Shown piece by piece: positions 21,179 to 32,690 of a DNA stretch of 64,000 nt. This stretch comes from Rhizodiscina lignyota (lineage: Eukaryota > Ascomycota > Dothideomycetes > Aulographales > Rhizodiscinaceae), in contig ML978121.1 of NCBI GenBank assembly GCA_010015805.1, positions 868,001 to 932,000 of the forward strand, read 5' to 3'. Numbering within the stretch: position 1 is the first letter of the stretch; each line of letters begins with the position of its first letter. Below the pieces are notes generated by a model. That model searched no databases, had not been told where the DNA came from, and was given only the letters and a program-made list of their open reading frames with translations. The position numbers and the translations under genes are program-made.

Positions 21179-24100
21179 TCAAACTTTTTTGGGATCATCA
21201 TCGTACGTATCGTTTGTCGCTCCCAGCATCATCTTCCATACGTTTCCCCCCTCGAATGGCTCGGTATCCACTATGTCTCTGTACTTCTATTAGGTGGGAG
21301 ATTTTGAAGAAGGGTTGTGGCCAATACGAACCTGGAGACAGTTGGGTCATCCTTCCCCAAGCGGTCAAGGCGCTCAAGACGCCTCTTGCCCTCCTTATCG
21401 TTTCCGAAACGAATGAACTGGATACCGACGTTCTTCTGGGGTTGATTGTTCTCGTCGAGAGCTTGGATGAGCGACCTGATACTCTTCTCAGCAGCATCGT
21501 AGCTCTCCGCCTGCCAGACGCCGTCCGTAAATACATAGATTTGAAGTCCCCTGGTAGGTCCGAGCAGCGTTTTGGCTAGTCCAAACCTGTTAAGTTTCCT
21601 TTTGTATTCTGATAGGAGTTTGTCTAGTTGTTTTGGAAGATCGGATTCAACTTTCGAAGGAACAGTGTTGCTGACGAGGTTGATAAGCGGCGTTGTCTTC
21701 TTTTGACCTGACAAACTTTTGGTATTGATCGTGAAACGAAGATCCAAACCATCTTCGTCTAGCCTCTCCTGCTTTATGAGGTATGCAAGTGGCCCAAAAA
21801 GCGTTTTCACGTTCGGCCAATGGGGCTTCATAGAAACCGCGTCGTCGATCAAGAACACCTATTGCATAATTAGCATCCAATCTAGATATGTGCAAACCAC
21901 ACGGGCGACAGGGCCTACATGATTCATCCCACGAAGCTCATTGACAAGATCACTCTCTTCAAGAGATCGACCGTTGCGGGCTGAAGTTGGTGATCTTAAA
22001 ATAGAAGAACTCTCGCGTTTCATCTTTTGATACCACTTCTCAGCTTCAAGTACGGATAAATAGCGGAGGCGTGTAGGGTTTTCGAGGGCTCTGTTCTTGG
22101 AGGAATTAGAGTCTTTCGCTTGATCACTTCCTTCGTGCATGGATAATCCTGTCCGCCCAGCCCTTTCGCCTCTCTTGGACGGGTCTGAAATTGTTGGCAG
22201 ATTCGCTTCTTGGTCGCTGGGAACCTCTATTCGGGGATTTTTCTGGTGTATGAGTTGGGCCTGTTCAGATGGTTGAGCTATGAAAACATCATCTTTCGCT
22301 ACTTCCGTGCTGCTAAGGACGTTCGGGGCTGACCAAGGCGAGACAAGATGGTACTCTTGCTTCGGCTTTCTTTGATGCGCAACAGGCAAAGGCCTTGTAT
22401 AGCCTGAAGTGGCACTTGATTGGGAAGCTTGTGTTGTCATCATACTGTGGTATGCGACAAGGGGCGCCTGACTCGACAGTCCGATGGTGGCATTAGTCGC
22501 ATCAGCATACCCACGGTGGAACCCTTGACTATCAGTAGCCCATGGATGCGAGCCGAATTGCGGTGGATTGTGGTGAGGATCGTAGACTCGGTCGTTTGCA
22601 GAAGAACCTGCTGCGTAGGACAACGGCTCGGGTAAATCATTCTCACGGTCGGAAAGACGATTGTTGTACAACCAGGGCGGATTTCCGTGGGTATGGCCTT
22701 CTTTGAATCTGATAGGCCCTCCATGTTGAAACGGTTCATGAGACTTCCGAATGTCTCGTGTATGGGAGTCTGATAGAACAGTGTTTCTCTGCTTCGATGC
22801 ACTCGCAGGCCCAGGAGGTGGACTGCTAACACTGTTCCGCTGCAAATGAAATGGTGGTGCCATTGGCGGCGGTCCATGGGGCTGCTCGGGGGCAGTGAGC
22901 GCCCTCGTGATCTCCGGTCCTTGCAAGCGGTGGCGCGCCTTTCTTAGAATCCTTTGACATCTTTCATGCAAAAGCTTGGCGGTAGGACGTTCGCCCGCTT
23001 GCAGCATTAAATCTGTTAGCTCGACCACATCACTAGTGATAGGGTCATTTCCGCGAGCGCTAGTCTTTGCTCTCTCAAGCATCTCTTCGACAGTGGCGAG
23101 CCTCTCCTCCCCATTATGGAAGCAATCGTCATCTTTGAAACCATCAATCTTACTTGTCTCAACACGTCGATGCTCGCGATACTGATCAAGCCCTTCTGTT
23201 GTAAGAACAACCCATGCAACAGCCTCACTGAAGACCGCTCCGAGGGACCACACATCGACCTTTGGAGCGACAGGTAGGGGCATTCTTTCAATAAATGAAT
23301 CAGGTCGATAGCACTCCGGAGCGCCTAAGGGAGTATTAGCGAGAGCGAGAATTGAGATGTAGGCACCATTTTACCATATGTTTTACCGCCATGTGAATCA
23401 TTGTCAACCGGAGTGCTCAGATCGTCCACTGCCTTGAAATGGCTGGCTCCAAAGTCCGCCAGCTTAAACTTGCAATGGAATCGACTAGAAGTACCCCCAG
23501 AGACGACAAGGATATTGTCAGGCTTAATATCCTGATGCCAGCTGCAAGGTGTTAGGCATAGTTCATGTGAAGGTAAGAAGAGTAAAAGAGCCCGTACATG
23601 ACGCCTCGTTGATTCTGCCCCTTCTTGACACCATGAATGAACATCAATGCGGTGCACAACTGTAGCAGACTTTCATAGAATGCCAAAATATCTTCCGGTG
23701 TCCGAGGCTCTGACCCATGAAAGAAATCCTCTAACGTACCGCCATCCGCATATTCGAGGATGGAGTGGTAGGAGTCGCCGTGTTGGAAGCTCCCGCAGAA
23801 TTCAATCACCGCGGGACAACCATGACGTTGAAGTAGTGAAAGCGCTGAAGTCTCAATATCGTGGTCCTTTTTCGCTTCTGGGGTGTAGTACGTCTTCAGG
23901 ACTTTGGGTCGTGGGCAATCCTAATCTTGTTAGGAGCGAGCCACAATTCTGAGCATTGAGAATATACCAGTTCATCGTAGCCCCCATATGTCTCGATCTT
24001 GTATACCCTGGCGCTGCTTCCCTGCTTAATTGGGTCTGCATCTCGCGCAAATGGGAGTATTTCGTCCTCATCATAGCGACATTGGCCACGCCGTAACGGC

Positions 24101-24510
24101 TGAGCACAATATTTCCACTGCTCTCGTTTAAATTGGTCGAAGAATTTGTGTGCTTTGGGGAAGCGCTCATGTTCGGATGTGAATGGCAGCTTTTCATCGC
24201 TGAGGTTCTCGAAGATGAAGTGGGTGATGAAGCTCGCAAACTTCGCCTGTTCCGTCTGTAGAAGGATCGCAAACACGGCCGGGAACCTGTTTGCGATGGT
24301 TGGGGCAAGCGATTCCTCGACATGTGTCTCCTGAAGGAGGCTCTTTAGGCGAGAATAATTATTTTCGGAAAACCTAGCCTTCAAAGACGAGGCAGGAAGA
24401 AACGGTTTGGTCGAGTCACCACGAGTCCCAGGAACGCATTCGCGCTCGACCCACCGCAAGTGCTCCTCGACGGCAGGTTTGGGAGTGGCCTCCCCTTGTG
24501 GATCTGGCAT
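21179..24510 (-). CDS. serine/threonine kinase fused to a C-terminal vWA domain
   Basis: Six exons: 24510-23968, 23920-23598, 23541-23375, 23324-21919, 21858-21328 and 21286-21179, giving 1025 residues. An N-terminal region of about 160 residues (AVFAILLQTEQAKFASF) is followed by a complete kinase domain. It has a Gly-rich loop KQGSSARVYK, Lys190 in KVLK, the catalytic loop HQDIKPDN (Asp293), ADFGAS (Asp318) and GAPECYRPD. A Pro/Gln/Ser-rich disordered linker spans about 440-800. A vWA domain then begins FLIDDAVSM and continues IYVFTDGVWQ. The vWA metal site has Asp and the second Ser, but Ala820 replaces the first Ser. The kinase looks active; its target is unknown. The next gene upstream is the same-strand CorA-like gene. 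Confidence 0.9.
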
Positions 24511-25232
24511 GGCGCCCAGGGAGCAATGCCGTGGGGCATTGGCGAAAACGCGTGCTCAGGAGTGGCACAACAGACGAACAGTGCTAATGGATGAGATGAA
24601 TTCAGGATTCGCGCCGGTTTTGAGACAAGAAACCGGTTCATCGAGGCCAGGCTCAGCGCGAGAAAGAGCCTCTCCAATCCCCGCCCACCCGCTTGCGCGC
24701 ATGTTGAGGGCAGGCTGCCGTCCACCTATGATGCGGCCGTGGAGTCCTGCAGGTCTAAGGCTGGGGCGCAATACGAGGGACATCTTTCACCGGTGACTGA
24801 CGTCAAACATGAGATGAATTTTCAGTGCAACTCACACTGTGATCGCTCATACGTGATATGCTGAATGCTCGATAGATGTTGGATTAGCGACTGTCCATTT
24901 TTGATGGCTGACATGAATCGTAAAGCCGTCGTCTACTGCAAGGAATCGGCACGAGCCGATCCCTGGAACCCGGAATGTGGCTGAGGGGCAGTGCTAAGCC
25001 ATTGTAGGGTACATAGGGGTTTGCTGCAGACGATCTTCGTTCTTAGTGTTATGTCGAAGATATATGTGATCTTGATATGCATTAGAGGATGGTACTATAT
25101 ATTCAAATGACATTCGAAATATACGTATAAAAATACATCAAAGAAGCGAAAACATTTGTGAGGGACTGTTGAGTGGCACTACTCCGTACACTCAACTCAA
25201 ATCATCAGATCGTGCAGTCATTGAAGTGGAGG
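24511..25232. other. intergenic between kinase-vWA and CorA-like genes
   Basis: 0.7 kb without a gene. The part around 25040-25180 is AT-rich and likely holds the 3' end of the CorA-like transcript. The part next to 24510 is GC-rich and is the promoter side of the kinase gene. Confidence 0.5.
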
Positions 25233-27190
25233 TCATGGGAATTGTTGCAGATAGGCTCGTCTCCGCATCCCAGATTCGTTCCGGATCCATAGAAGAAAGG
25301 CTCCGCCGCACAGCAGAACAGTAATGCCCGTTAGAGGAAGGCTTGCTTCAAGAAACGTTCTTAAGGCAGGCCATGAGTATACCAATTCCGACCTCCCATT
25401 CTCAGTGTTCCACTGAACTATGCTTGTACTCATCACAGTCTATCATTGATTTAGTAGATGCTGATATGTGAGAGGCAAATGACTCACAGATATGAAGGTC
25501 GCTGGGAGGTAGACGATTGTCACGAAAGCGATGAGAGTCATGAGAGCAGTTTGCCTTGCTGTCTTGAATGCGACTTGGTTCATCTCCTCCGTCAATATCT
25601 GCATCTTGTCCGCAGATTCTTGGGATTTTTGCGTGGCCTGCTTGCTCGCTTCCAGGTTTCTGTACTCTAAAATGCCGTAAAGCTAGGAAGGAATTAACTT
25701 TTGAACGACAAAGCAAATACATGTACTTACCATGCTTCTGCGGTTCCCTAGAATGCGAAGAAGCGTCTCCGCTCTGGCCTTCTGTGTAATTATATGGTTT
25801 TCCGCATTTTCCAGGGCAAAGATAAAACGTTGCAGTTTCCTGTCACACTTTGTCTTCAACTCTTCGGGCCAGCCTTCATAATTAGGAAGAATCTCGTAGT
25901 ATTGTCGCATTTGCGCCATTACCTTTGCATTCGACTCCAAAACAAGCAGTGCCTCAATGGCCTTTTCTTCAATGAACTGTAACCGTTGCAAATCATCGAA
26001 GTTGAAGACATCCATAACTCTTTGCTTCTCTGAATGTGCTGGAAGTGTACGCATTGGCACTGCGTGACCTGGTCCAGAAGGTGGGGCCATTGGGGGATTC
26101 GAAGGTGGCGGAGGTTGGCCTCGCGGTTCTTGCGCTGGTCTTGCTGGTGATACACCGCGACCTGAATACCATGCCGAATTCGCTACTTCTGGTACAGCCC
26201 GCAGAGTGCTTCGACGCGTGGGCAGAGGTCCGATCTCTGGAGAAACATCCATGGTGACCGGCACAGCATAAGACTGTCGCGTCAATTGCTGAAACTCCTC
26301 TTCAAGAAAGTTCAAGTACCATCGCCAATTCTCGCCGGCCCAGTCGCAGGAGACCAAGTGCACATCAAAAGTCGCTGAAAATAGTCGCTCCACGGACTCA
26401 TGTAAGCTAGGATCGTTGAATGAAGCAGTCTCGGAGAGCTTTGTCATTCTTCGTTTCATCGTATCGTTCCCTTTAACTATGATCCAATTTGTGGCTCCCG
26501 TTTCCACGTCAAATGAGTGGTAGAAGGAGCTGTGCCTAACTGACCATGGCCATGACGGCTGGCTACCGGATCGCTCAACGGATTTGAGGCTGTAGCATAG
26601 GCCGAAATTGCGTCCTGAGCGGCCAAGGTCTTCCTTTATCGCAGTATAATGATCATTCTCACTGATTCTACATTCAGCGCGGAAATAATTCGTGCACGAG
26701 TCTTGCGGATATTGCTGCTCTCCAAATGGGTAAAGGAAGTCCAAGAAATTAGGGAGAACTTGATGGTATGTGAAATACGTCATAAGCATCTGCCGTGTCG
26801 AGTATAGACGACCCAAAGAGTGACCTCCCCAAAGGAATCTGTAGGTCCGTGAGTGCTGGAGTCTGGTGCGATAGAGGAAGTTATAATTACTCACAAGAAA
26901 CGGCATTTTGGGTCCCTTTGAACTGTATGGTTATTGGGGTTGAGATTCAAGATCGTTTGCAGTCTTGCGAAGTTTTGAACCTTCTCGGATTTCCAACGGC
27001 CATCCGCGTCATTCAACTCTAGAAAATTGAGCGATGTCCCATTTTCCGCCGACACAAATAATTGGTTTTCTCTCTTGTTGAGCTTTTCGTAATGGTCGTC
27101 TAGATGATGCTCAAATGGGTAGTCGTCTACCAGGGCTTGGGGTCTGGGAAATTGAGTGGCAGAACGGCACGCGCGAAGTAATTGATCCAT
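25233..27190 (-). CDS. CorA-like domain membrane protein
   Basis: Four exons (27190-26895, 26838-25731, 25682-25488, 25439-25233) encode 601 residues. The ATG at 27190 begins MDQLLRACRSA. The N-terminal half has the signature of fungal CorA-like proteins (SVRHSSFYHSFDVETGATNW, then IIVKGND). A Pro-rich linker (residues about 240-290) and long helices precede the C-terminal membrane part. The pattern RNLEASKQATQKSQESADKMQ leads to TM1 (LIAFVTIVYLPATFIS, ending near 533), then a short loop and TM2 (GITVLLCGGAFLLWI). True CorA magnesium channels carry GMN after TM1; here the sequence is TVMSTSIVQW, so magnesium transport is not assured. The plasma membrane is a likely location. Confidence 0.88.
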
Positions 27191-28834
27191 TCCAGGTCTC
27201 AAGCCTTAGGCAAGAATAATTAAAACAGAGTAGAGAGAGACTAAAATCTGACAGCGCTCGACGAGCACAAATATTCGGAACCATGATCAACTCAGGGATG
27301 TGGATCGATTGTCATGGGCAAATGCACCGCCACGCACGGGATCTGAAAACGTTTGAGCTGGATTGACTCCGGCGGTAAGGCGTTGGCCACGGTTGTAATG
27401 GCTTGAGGCGCAGCCCCCCTTGCCAAGTCTGAAATATGCGCTGAAAGAATCTGGTAATACATTATCTGCTAGAAGACCCAGTCGATTATCGGCTCATGTA
27501 ACTCCACGTTGGACTAAGGAGACGCCCGACGCCCCAAATTGCCACGATACAGCCAGAGTCGTAAGAACTCTGTTTATCTTCCGGATCTGCCTCGGCGCCA
27601 TTGTACCAAGCCTTGTGAAATAATCATAGTAACTCAATTGGAGTTGCTCAAAGCGGATTTTGTGTTCTTAGCTCCATGAGACGTTGTCGCTCGCTCTGGG
27701 GGTAGCCTTTTCAGCGCCCATGACCGAGCTGATTCTAATGCTCGACTCACCTCATCCAAAAGACGTGGAATCCACACCCTCCAATGGTCCGTAACGAGCT
27801 TTTGTGGCAATCAAGGTCAGCTTATCGTGCTCAGATCACCAGGAATGAGCCGCGGCTCCAACTTACGGTAGTATTGAAATCGTATTGGCCAAACAGACTG
27901 ACAAGATACTCGTTTACCTTATCCTTCTGTAGGCGGTAGGCGGAAATGAATTCCCAAGTCCACCCCATGGCTGGTTCTGGGGGCTGGCACCCTGTCTCAG
28001 CCTCGTTATCCTGCAAAGATACGGGAAGGAGAGATGTCTTGATGCAAACTCACCGGAGACTCTTTGTAGAATGATCTGAACTCGAGGCGCAATTATTTGA
28101 CAGCCTGGTTGCTATGTGCGTGTGTGCCCCATTCTTTATACCGTAATCTCGAATAATGTGCGGCCTCAAACGGCCTCTCTTCAATTCTCAGGATGCAGCA
28201 CAAGGCGGTGATGTGCATACCCGCCACCAATGAAGGCTTAGCCAGCCTTGTCGCAGCCTGATCTAGAGTCGCTTGCCTTTTCTTGCCTCGCCCTCTTGCG
28301 GGGCCGAGCGATGTTCTCGCAGGGGAGCAGGCAATTCGGAATACATTCATGCGTCAGTTCCGCGATCGATCCAATTATGTGGGAGATTTTGAGCCTCAAG
28401 TTTCGGTGCGAACACCAATCGCTGTCTTCTGAGTCTAAGGACAGCGTTTTGCAAGGCTATTGTACCAGTTTCATCGCAAAGCCAGCTCTGCAAGGCTGGC
28501 TTTGTAATGGGCCCCAAGAGATGCTTAAGATGCAGCAGTATGGTAAGGATTGATATTCCAAAGGCATTCTTTGAGTTGGCCAAGCTGAGAAATGTCCAGT
28601 CACGTCGGACAGGCTGAAGTGGCTCGCTTTGAGAGGAAATCAGTGTAGCGGCTGAGCAGGCCGCTCTTCCGAACAAGCAAATCTACCCCATGGATCGAGG
28701 AATTCGACGACTTAAGGCAAGCATAGATCTGGAGGATATTGGAGGTGCAAAAAAGCTCGCAAGCCGGACAAAAGCGCTGTTCCATTTTAGGTAACGGTGG
28801 ATTTATAGCGTCCGCTGTCCTTGATATTTGACAC
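27191..28834. other. stretch with orphan exons only
   Basis: 1.6 kb between the CorA-like and 2EXR-like genes. It holds the orphan exons at 27634-28054, described separately. Another minus-strand piece at about 28600-28790 (MEQRFCPACELFCTSNILQ) is protein-like but ends without a clear donor. This may be an eroded gene. Confidence 0.35.
27634..28054 (-). CDS. possible 3' exons of an unrecognised gene
   Basis: Three coding-like pieces share phase and good splice sites. A partial exon ends at 28054 (SFYKESP, donor gtgagt). The next exon is 28010-27867 (acceptor tttgcag, donor gtaagt) and encodes MGWTWEFISAYRLQKD and NEYLVSLFGQYDF. The last is 27798-27634 (acceptor acaaaag), starting LVTDHWRVWIPRLLDE and ending in a stop. 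I could not find the 5' end: a stop lies just upstream of the first piece and no convincing acceptor or ATG is seen. It is either a small gene with an unseen upstream exon or a decaying one. No family is recognised. Confidence 0.4.
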
Positions 28835-29893
28835 TCACACACTCACACTCACTTCTCCAAATCGATTCTTTCCCTTTCGTAGATTCCTCGCGTCCTCTCG
28901 TGTCAATTTCTTCTTCCTTGACCCCGAAAACCCTGCTAGCGTGTCGTCCTCATCTTGTTGCAGGCCTGGGAATTTGTGCTGACGATGCCGAAACGCTCTC
29001 CTCTCCGCTAAACGGTTATTCCTTTCTTCCATCAATACTTTGCTTTTGAAAACTTTGTCAGGCAGGCCCCATATTCTGACCACGTAGGTAGTCCCGTCAA
29101 TCTGGACGCGAATGTTCTTCCTCGGTAGTGGTGTATTCTCGTTGTCCACCCTTGCGGCTCGGAAAATATCCTCAAGAAGTTCTGAGATGCGGGTTTCGAC
29201 AAACTGCTCCCACGTCTCAATCTTTACGGAGGCCAGCGCAAGCACCGCCTGGGACCAACTCCAATAATGTCGCCAGTCGTACTCGCCCCCGATGAGTCTC
29301 CCTCTCACGATGCTTAGATAGCCACCGTTGCCGCGAAGCGTGGCCATTAGATCGAGCCACACGCTACTAATTTCTGCATGATCACTCTGGTTTGGAAGCA
29401 TCTCTTGCGGGATTTCTAACGTCTTCAGTTGTGGCAAGTCCACCGCAAGGTCGAGAAATTTGAGTCTTTGTCGCTCCAAGTAGCCCATGCTGGCTCTGTC
29501 AGACATGTAGTCGACAAAAGGAATCAAAGACAGATGTCTCATGTTGATGTGCTGGCCCTGCTCCATTGCGCGGACAATCGTCTTTTGCATGAAGGACCGG
29601 TCATAGTACCAGAATATGGTCTCTTTGTAAAAAATCGGCAAGGCTTCATTACGAATCTGAGTGCATGTTCCGAACAGACCCATGGCAGGTCTAGGTTGAT
29701 GAGCAAGATCTGATGACATTGGTGACACGCGATGACCTTTGAACTCCTTCAAGAAAGGATATTTGGGACCGGCAATGACGAATCGGTAAATGAGTTGCCG
29801 AAGCTCGAGGGGCAGTCGAAAGAGATGGCTAGACTGAGGCATGTTTCTCGGATTCCGGAGGCTATTGGTGCGTGCAGATAGGGTGAGAGACAT
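28835..29893 (-). CDS. 2EXR/F-box-like fungal protein
   Basis: A single exon; the first true ATG in frame is at 29893, giving 352 residues. The N-terminal motif FRLPLELRQLIYRFVI is the F-box-like helix pair of fungal 2EXR/DUF7730 proteins, followed by GLFGTCTQIRNEALPIFYKE, also typical. The middle part is Leu-rich (LPQLKTLEIPQEMLP). The C-terminus is basic (SRKKKLTREDARNLRKGKNR) and may be a nuclear signal. Members are numerous in Pezizomycotina and their role is unknown; ubiquitin-ligase adaptor function has been suggested by analogy only. A short (acactc)-type microsatellite overlaps the stop. Confidence 0.82.
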   Translation of the reverse strand: MSLTLSARTNSLRNPRNMPQSSHLFRLPLELRQLIYRFVIAGPKYPFLKEFKGHRVSPMSSDLAHQPRPAMGLFGTCTQIRNEALPIFYKETIFWYYDRSFMQKTIVRAMEQGQHINMRHLSLIPFVDYMSDRASMGYLERQRLKFLDLAVDLPQLKTLEIPQEMLPNQSDHAEISSVWLDLMATLRGNGGYLSIVRGRLIGGEYDWRHYWSWSQAVLALASVKIETWEQFVETRISELLEDIFRAARVDNENTPLPRKNIRVQIDGTTYVVRIWGLPDKVFKSKVLMEERNNRLAERRAFRHRQHKFPGLQQDEDDTLAGFSGSRKKKLTREDARNLRKGKNRFGEVSVSV

Positions 29894-30884
29894 CTTTGAA
29901 GTAGGATTGATGGAAGTGTGCTGACTGCTTGGAGACACAATGATGGAAGAGGAGCAGCCGGGATTTTTGAGCTTGGAATAGAGCGACTCTGCCTGAGGTA
30001 TCACTCAAGGAAATTTGGCTCTGAGTCCATTTATTTATCTCAGAAGAGCCGTAAATGAGTCAACCATACTCCTGACTCCATTCCGAATATGGTCACCGTC
30101 AAGCTCAGCCTGCGCCACAAGTCGCTAAGCCACGAGCCACAACCACGGAGGTACCTGACCGCCCAGCGAAGAAATAAGGAGTTGTGAGCATATGAGACCA
30201 TGAATAGACATTTTCGTGGACCTACTATTGATGCGGGAAAAGCGGAAAGAACATAAGCGATAACGGTGACATTGACAGAGAAATGAAATAGGTGTCGGCT
30301 GGCAACGGAAGTGCGTCTTGTCGGAGCCGGCCCCGAATTGAGAATGGATGCTGGTGCGGTTCCAACAATCTATCCTAAGCGCCAATTGAAATTCTTTATG
30401 AGTGAATAGTGAAACTTGCCTGCTAAAGGAGCGAAGATAGAGTGAACAACGACAGCAAAGGAAGAGCAATTTTGATGATGCACCCACAGACCAGTTGGGC
30501 TTAGGCCGAATGCTGTGGGCAAAGGCGCGATTTGATTGGGTGGATAGGATCATGAGCTTCTCCGCATGCCGACTTCTTTAGCAGCTAGCTCGTCCCGGGG
30601 GTCACTCTGACAGGCCTTTCCACCAACTGCGGGGAAGCTCTCCAAGCAACGTACCACACCCGCACTGCAAAGGTGAGAAGTGACCAAGCGCTTGCAGACA
30701 GACATTGAGACTCCATCTACCGGATCCCTCCGTCATCTCCCACTTCCCCCACACTGGGCACAAGACATACACAACCTTCGAACGGCTTCCCGAGCCTGTG
30801 GACCGCGACATTCACATTCTTTGCTTTTCACGCGCACTCTACACCTCCAACGCACTCAATTGTACCTCCTCCACCGCTCCAACC
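29894..30884. other. divergent intergenic region, no gene seen
   Basis: 1 kb between the 2EXR-like and NIPSNAP genes. No frame is convincing. It should hold two divergent promoters. Confidence 0.5.
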
Positions 30885-32098
30885 ATGCTCACCCGACGGA
30901 CAGCGCGAGCTCTCCGCTCGTTCACCTGCCCCTCACCCCCTGCCTTCACACTCACTCGCACTTTCGCGTCCTCCCTCTCCCAACGCGACCCGTCAAAAGC
31001 TCCCGCACTCGCTGACATCACTTCTGACGGCGGATCGCGTTTCGACGCACGCCAGAAGGAGTTCCGCGACCAAGTGGCTGCAAACCAGCGGCGCAAGGAA
31101 CAGGAAGAAAGTCAGTCTCGTCTGTCTGCAAGCCAGGGCGCTTCTCAATCTGAATCTTCTTCTACTTCTTCTTTCATCAATGGTGTTGACCAGACCTTGA
31201 GCTCACTGTCCTTTACTCACGCAGAAGACGCACGCGCACGCGAATCCGCCCAAGATGGCAAGAAGAGTGGACCGCTGAGCAGCTTGTTTTACGGCACGGA
31301 AGCCGGACGTAACATGGACAAAGAGATGGAGAGGAGCTTCAGTCAGGTGCTCGCGAGAGGCAAATATGTCCATACGATCGTGTTCCACGAGGTCAAGCCG
31401 GACAAGGTCGACGAGTACGTCGATTTAGTGGGCATGTGGTATCCAAAGATATCCACCATCCCCGAGAACAAGGTCAACTTGGTGGGAAGCTGGAGGACGG
31501 AGGTTGGAGACTGCGATACTTTCGGTTTGTTTATTCACTTCATTACATTGATTCTCCACTACTCCACATTTTCAGATCCAAGGAAATCTACGACTAACGA
31601 GGCATAACTTCAGTGCACATCTGGGAATATCAACGCTACACCGGCTACCACAACTCGCTGTATGCCACTCACCACCATCCCGATTATCCTGGCTACGAAG
31701 CCAAGCTTAAGCCGCTCATCCACTCCAAGCGCACCTCACTCATGCAAGAATTCTCCTTCTGGCCAACCACTCCTCCTCGTCAACTCGGCGGCCTGTTCGA
31801 ACTCCGCTCGTACACTCTTCACCCGGGCAATCTGCTAGAATGGGAGACTCACTGGCGAAGAGGCCTCAAGGCCAGGAGAGAAGTTATGGAAGGTGTAGGA
31901 GCTTGGTTCGTACAGATTGGCGATCTGAACACTGTGCATCACCTGTGGCAGTTTGCGAATCTCGAGGAACGGAAGGTCAGGAGGGAGCAGAGCTGGAGCA
32001 TCGAGGGATGGGGCGAGACTGTGCACAAGACGGTACCCTTGATCCAGACAATGAAGAGTAGGATTCTGGTTCCCATGCCCTGGAGTCCGGTTGCATGA
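30885..32098 (+). CDS. NIPSNAP family protein, mitochondrial
   Basis: The start at 30885 gives a mitochondrial-type leader (MLTRRTARALRSFTC, no acidic residues). One certain intron, 31525-31613, joins 30885-31524 to 31614-32098 for 374 residues. An additional in-frame segment, 31111-31224 (gtcagt..cacgcag, 114 nt), looks like a second intron: removing it keeps the frame, leaves 336 residues, and deletes a Ser/Gln-rich stretch unlike the family. NIPSNAP landmarks are KYVHTIVFHEVKPDKVDEY, HIWEYQRYTGYHNS, LGGLFELRSYTLHPGNLLEW and VHHLWQFANLEERK. The fold is a dimeric alpha-beta barrel. NIPSNAPs act in mitochondrial quality control in animals; the fungal role is unclear. Confidence 0.88.
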
Positions 32099-32690
32099 GG
32101 TCGACGAGTGGATGTTCATCATATCTCAGAACAGCGGCGGCCCTTGACGATGGCTCCTGCTCGTGTGCGCGCAAAGATCGGGATTGAGCATAGCATGTGA
32201 GACGGGAGCAAGCAGGCCTTCATGCGTGAACAGAAGGGGTTCTTTCATGTAAAATAGCACGGCTCACAGAGCCACTTGGACTCAGCATACCAGCGCGTGA
32301 TGAAGTGCTGGAAACATGAAAATGGCTTTACTAGCGTCTACAGATGAAGTCCATCAGAAAGCAGTCAATCTTTCCATAGCATGCACTAAAACTAAGCATC
32401 ACCTAAAATTCGGAGGCATCAAGGATTACTGGTAATGGTGATTGACATCTTGATTTCTTACTTGGAAACAGGCTTTCACGTGCGTTTGGCTTAGCGCAGA
32501 GTGACATCAGCGAATTAACGTCGCGTCGCGTGCAAAGTTTCATTTAAACCCCCGATTGTGATCGCGCGACACTCCGGAATTGGTCGACAGCGCCTCGAAT
32601 AAAGCACTTTCCACCTCCACACTTGCTTCTTTCTTCTATCTTCTTCTTACTATCATTCCTGAAGCGCTGCATTCGTGCGATTTCTTCAAA
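32099..32690. other. intergenic, promoter side of the CDP-alcohol transferase
   Basis: 0.6 kb with no gene visible. A pyrimidine-rich tract (about 32600-32660) lies shortly before the next start codon, as often seen upstream of fungal housekeeping genes. Confidence 0.45.

Noticed and set aside
28831-28852. (acactc)-type microsatellite considered as a regulatory repeat
   Set aside because: Very short and overlaps the end of the 2EXR-like coding sequence; ordinary low-complexity DNA.
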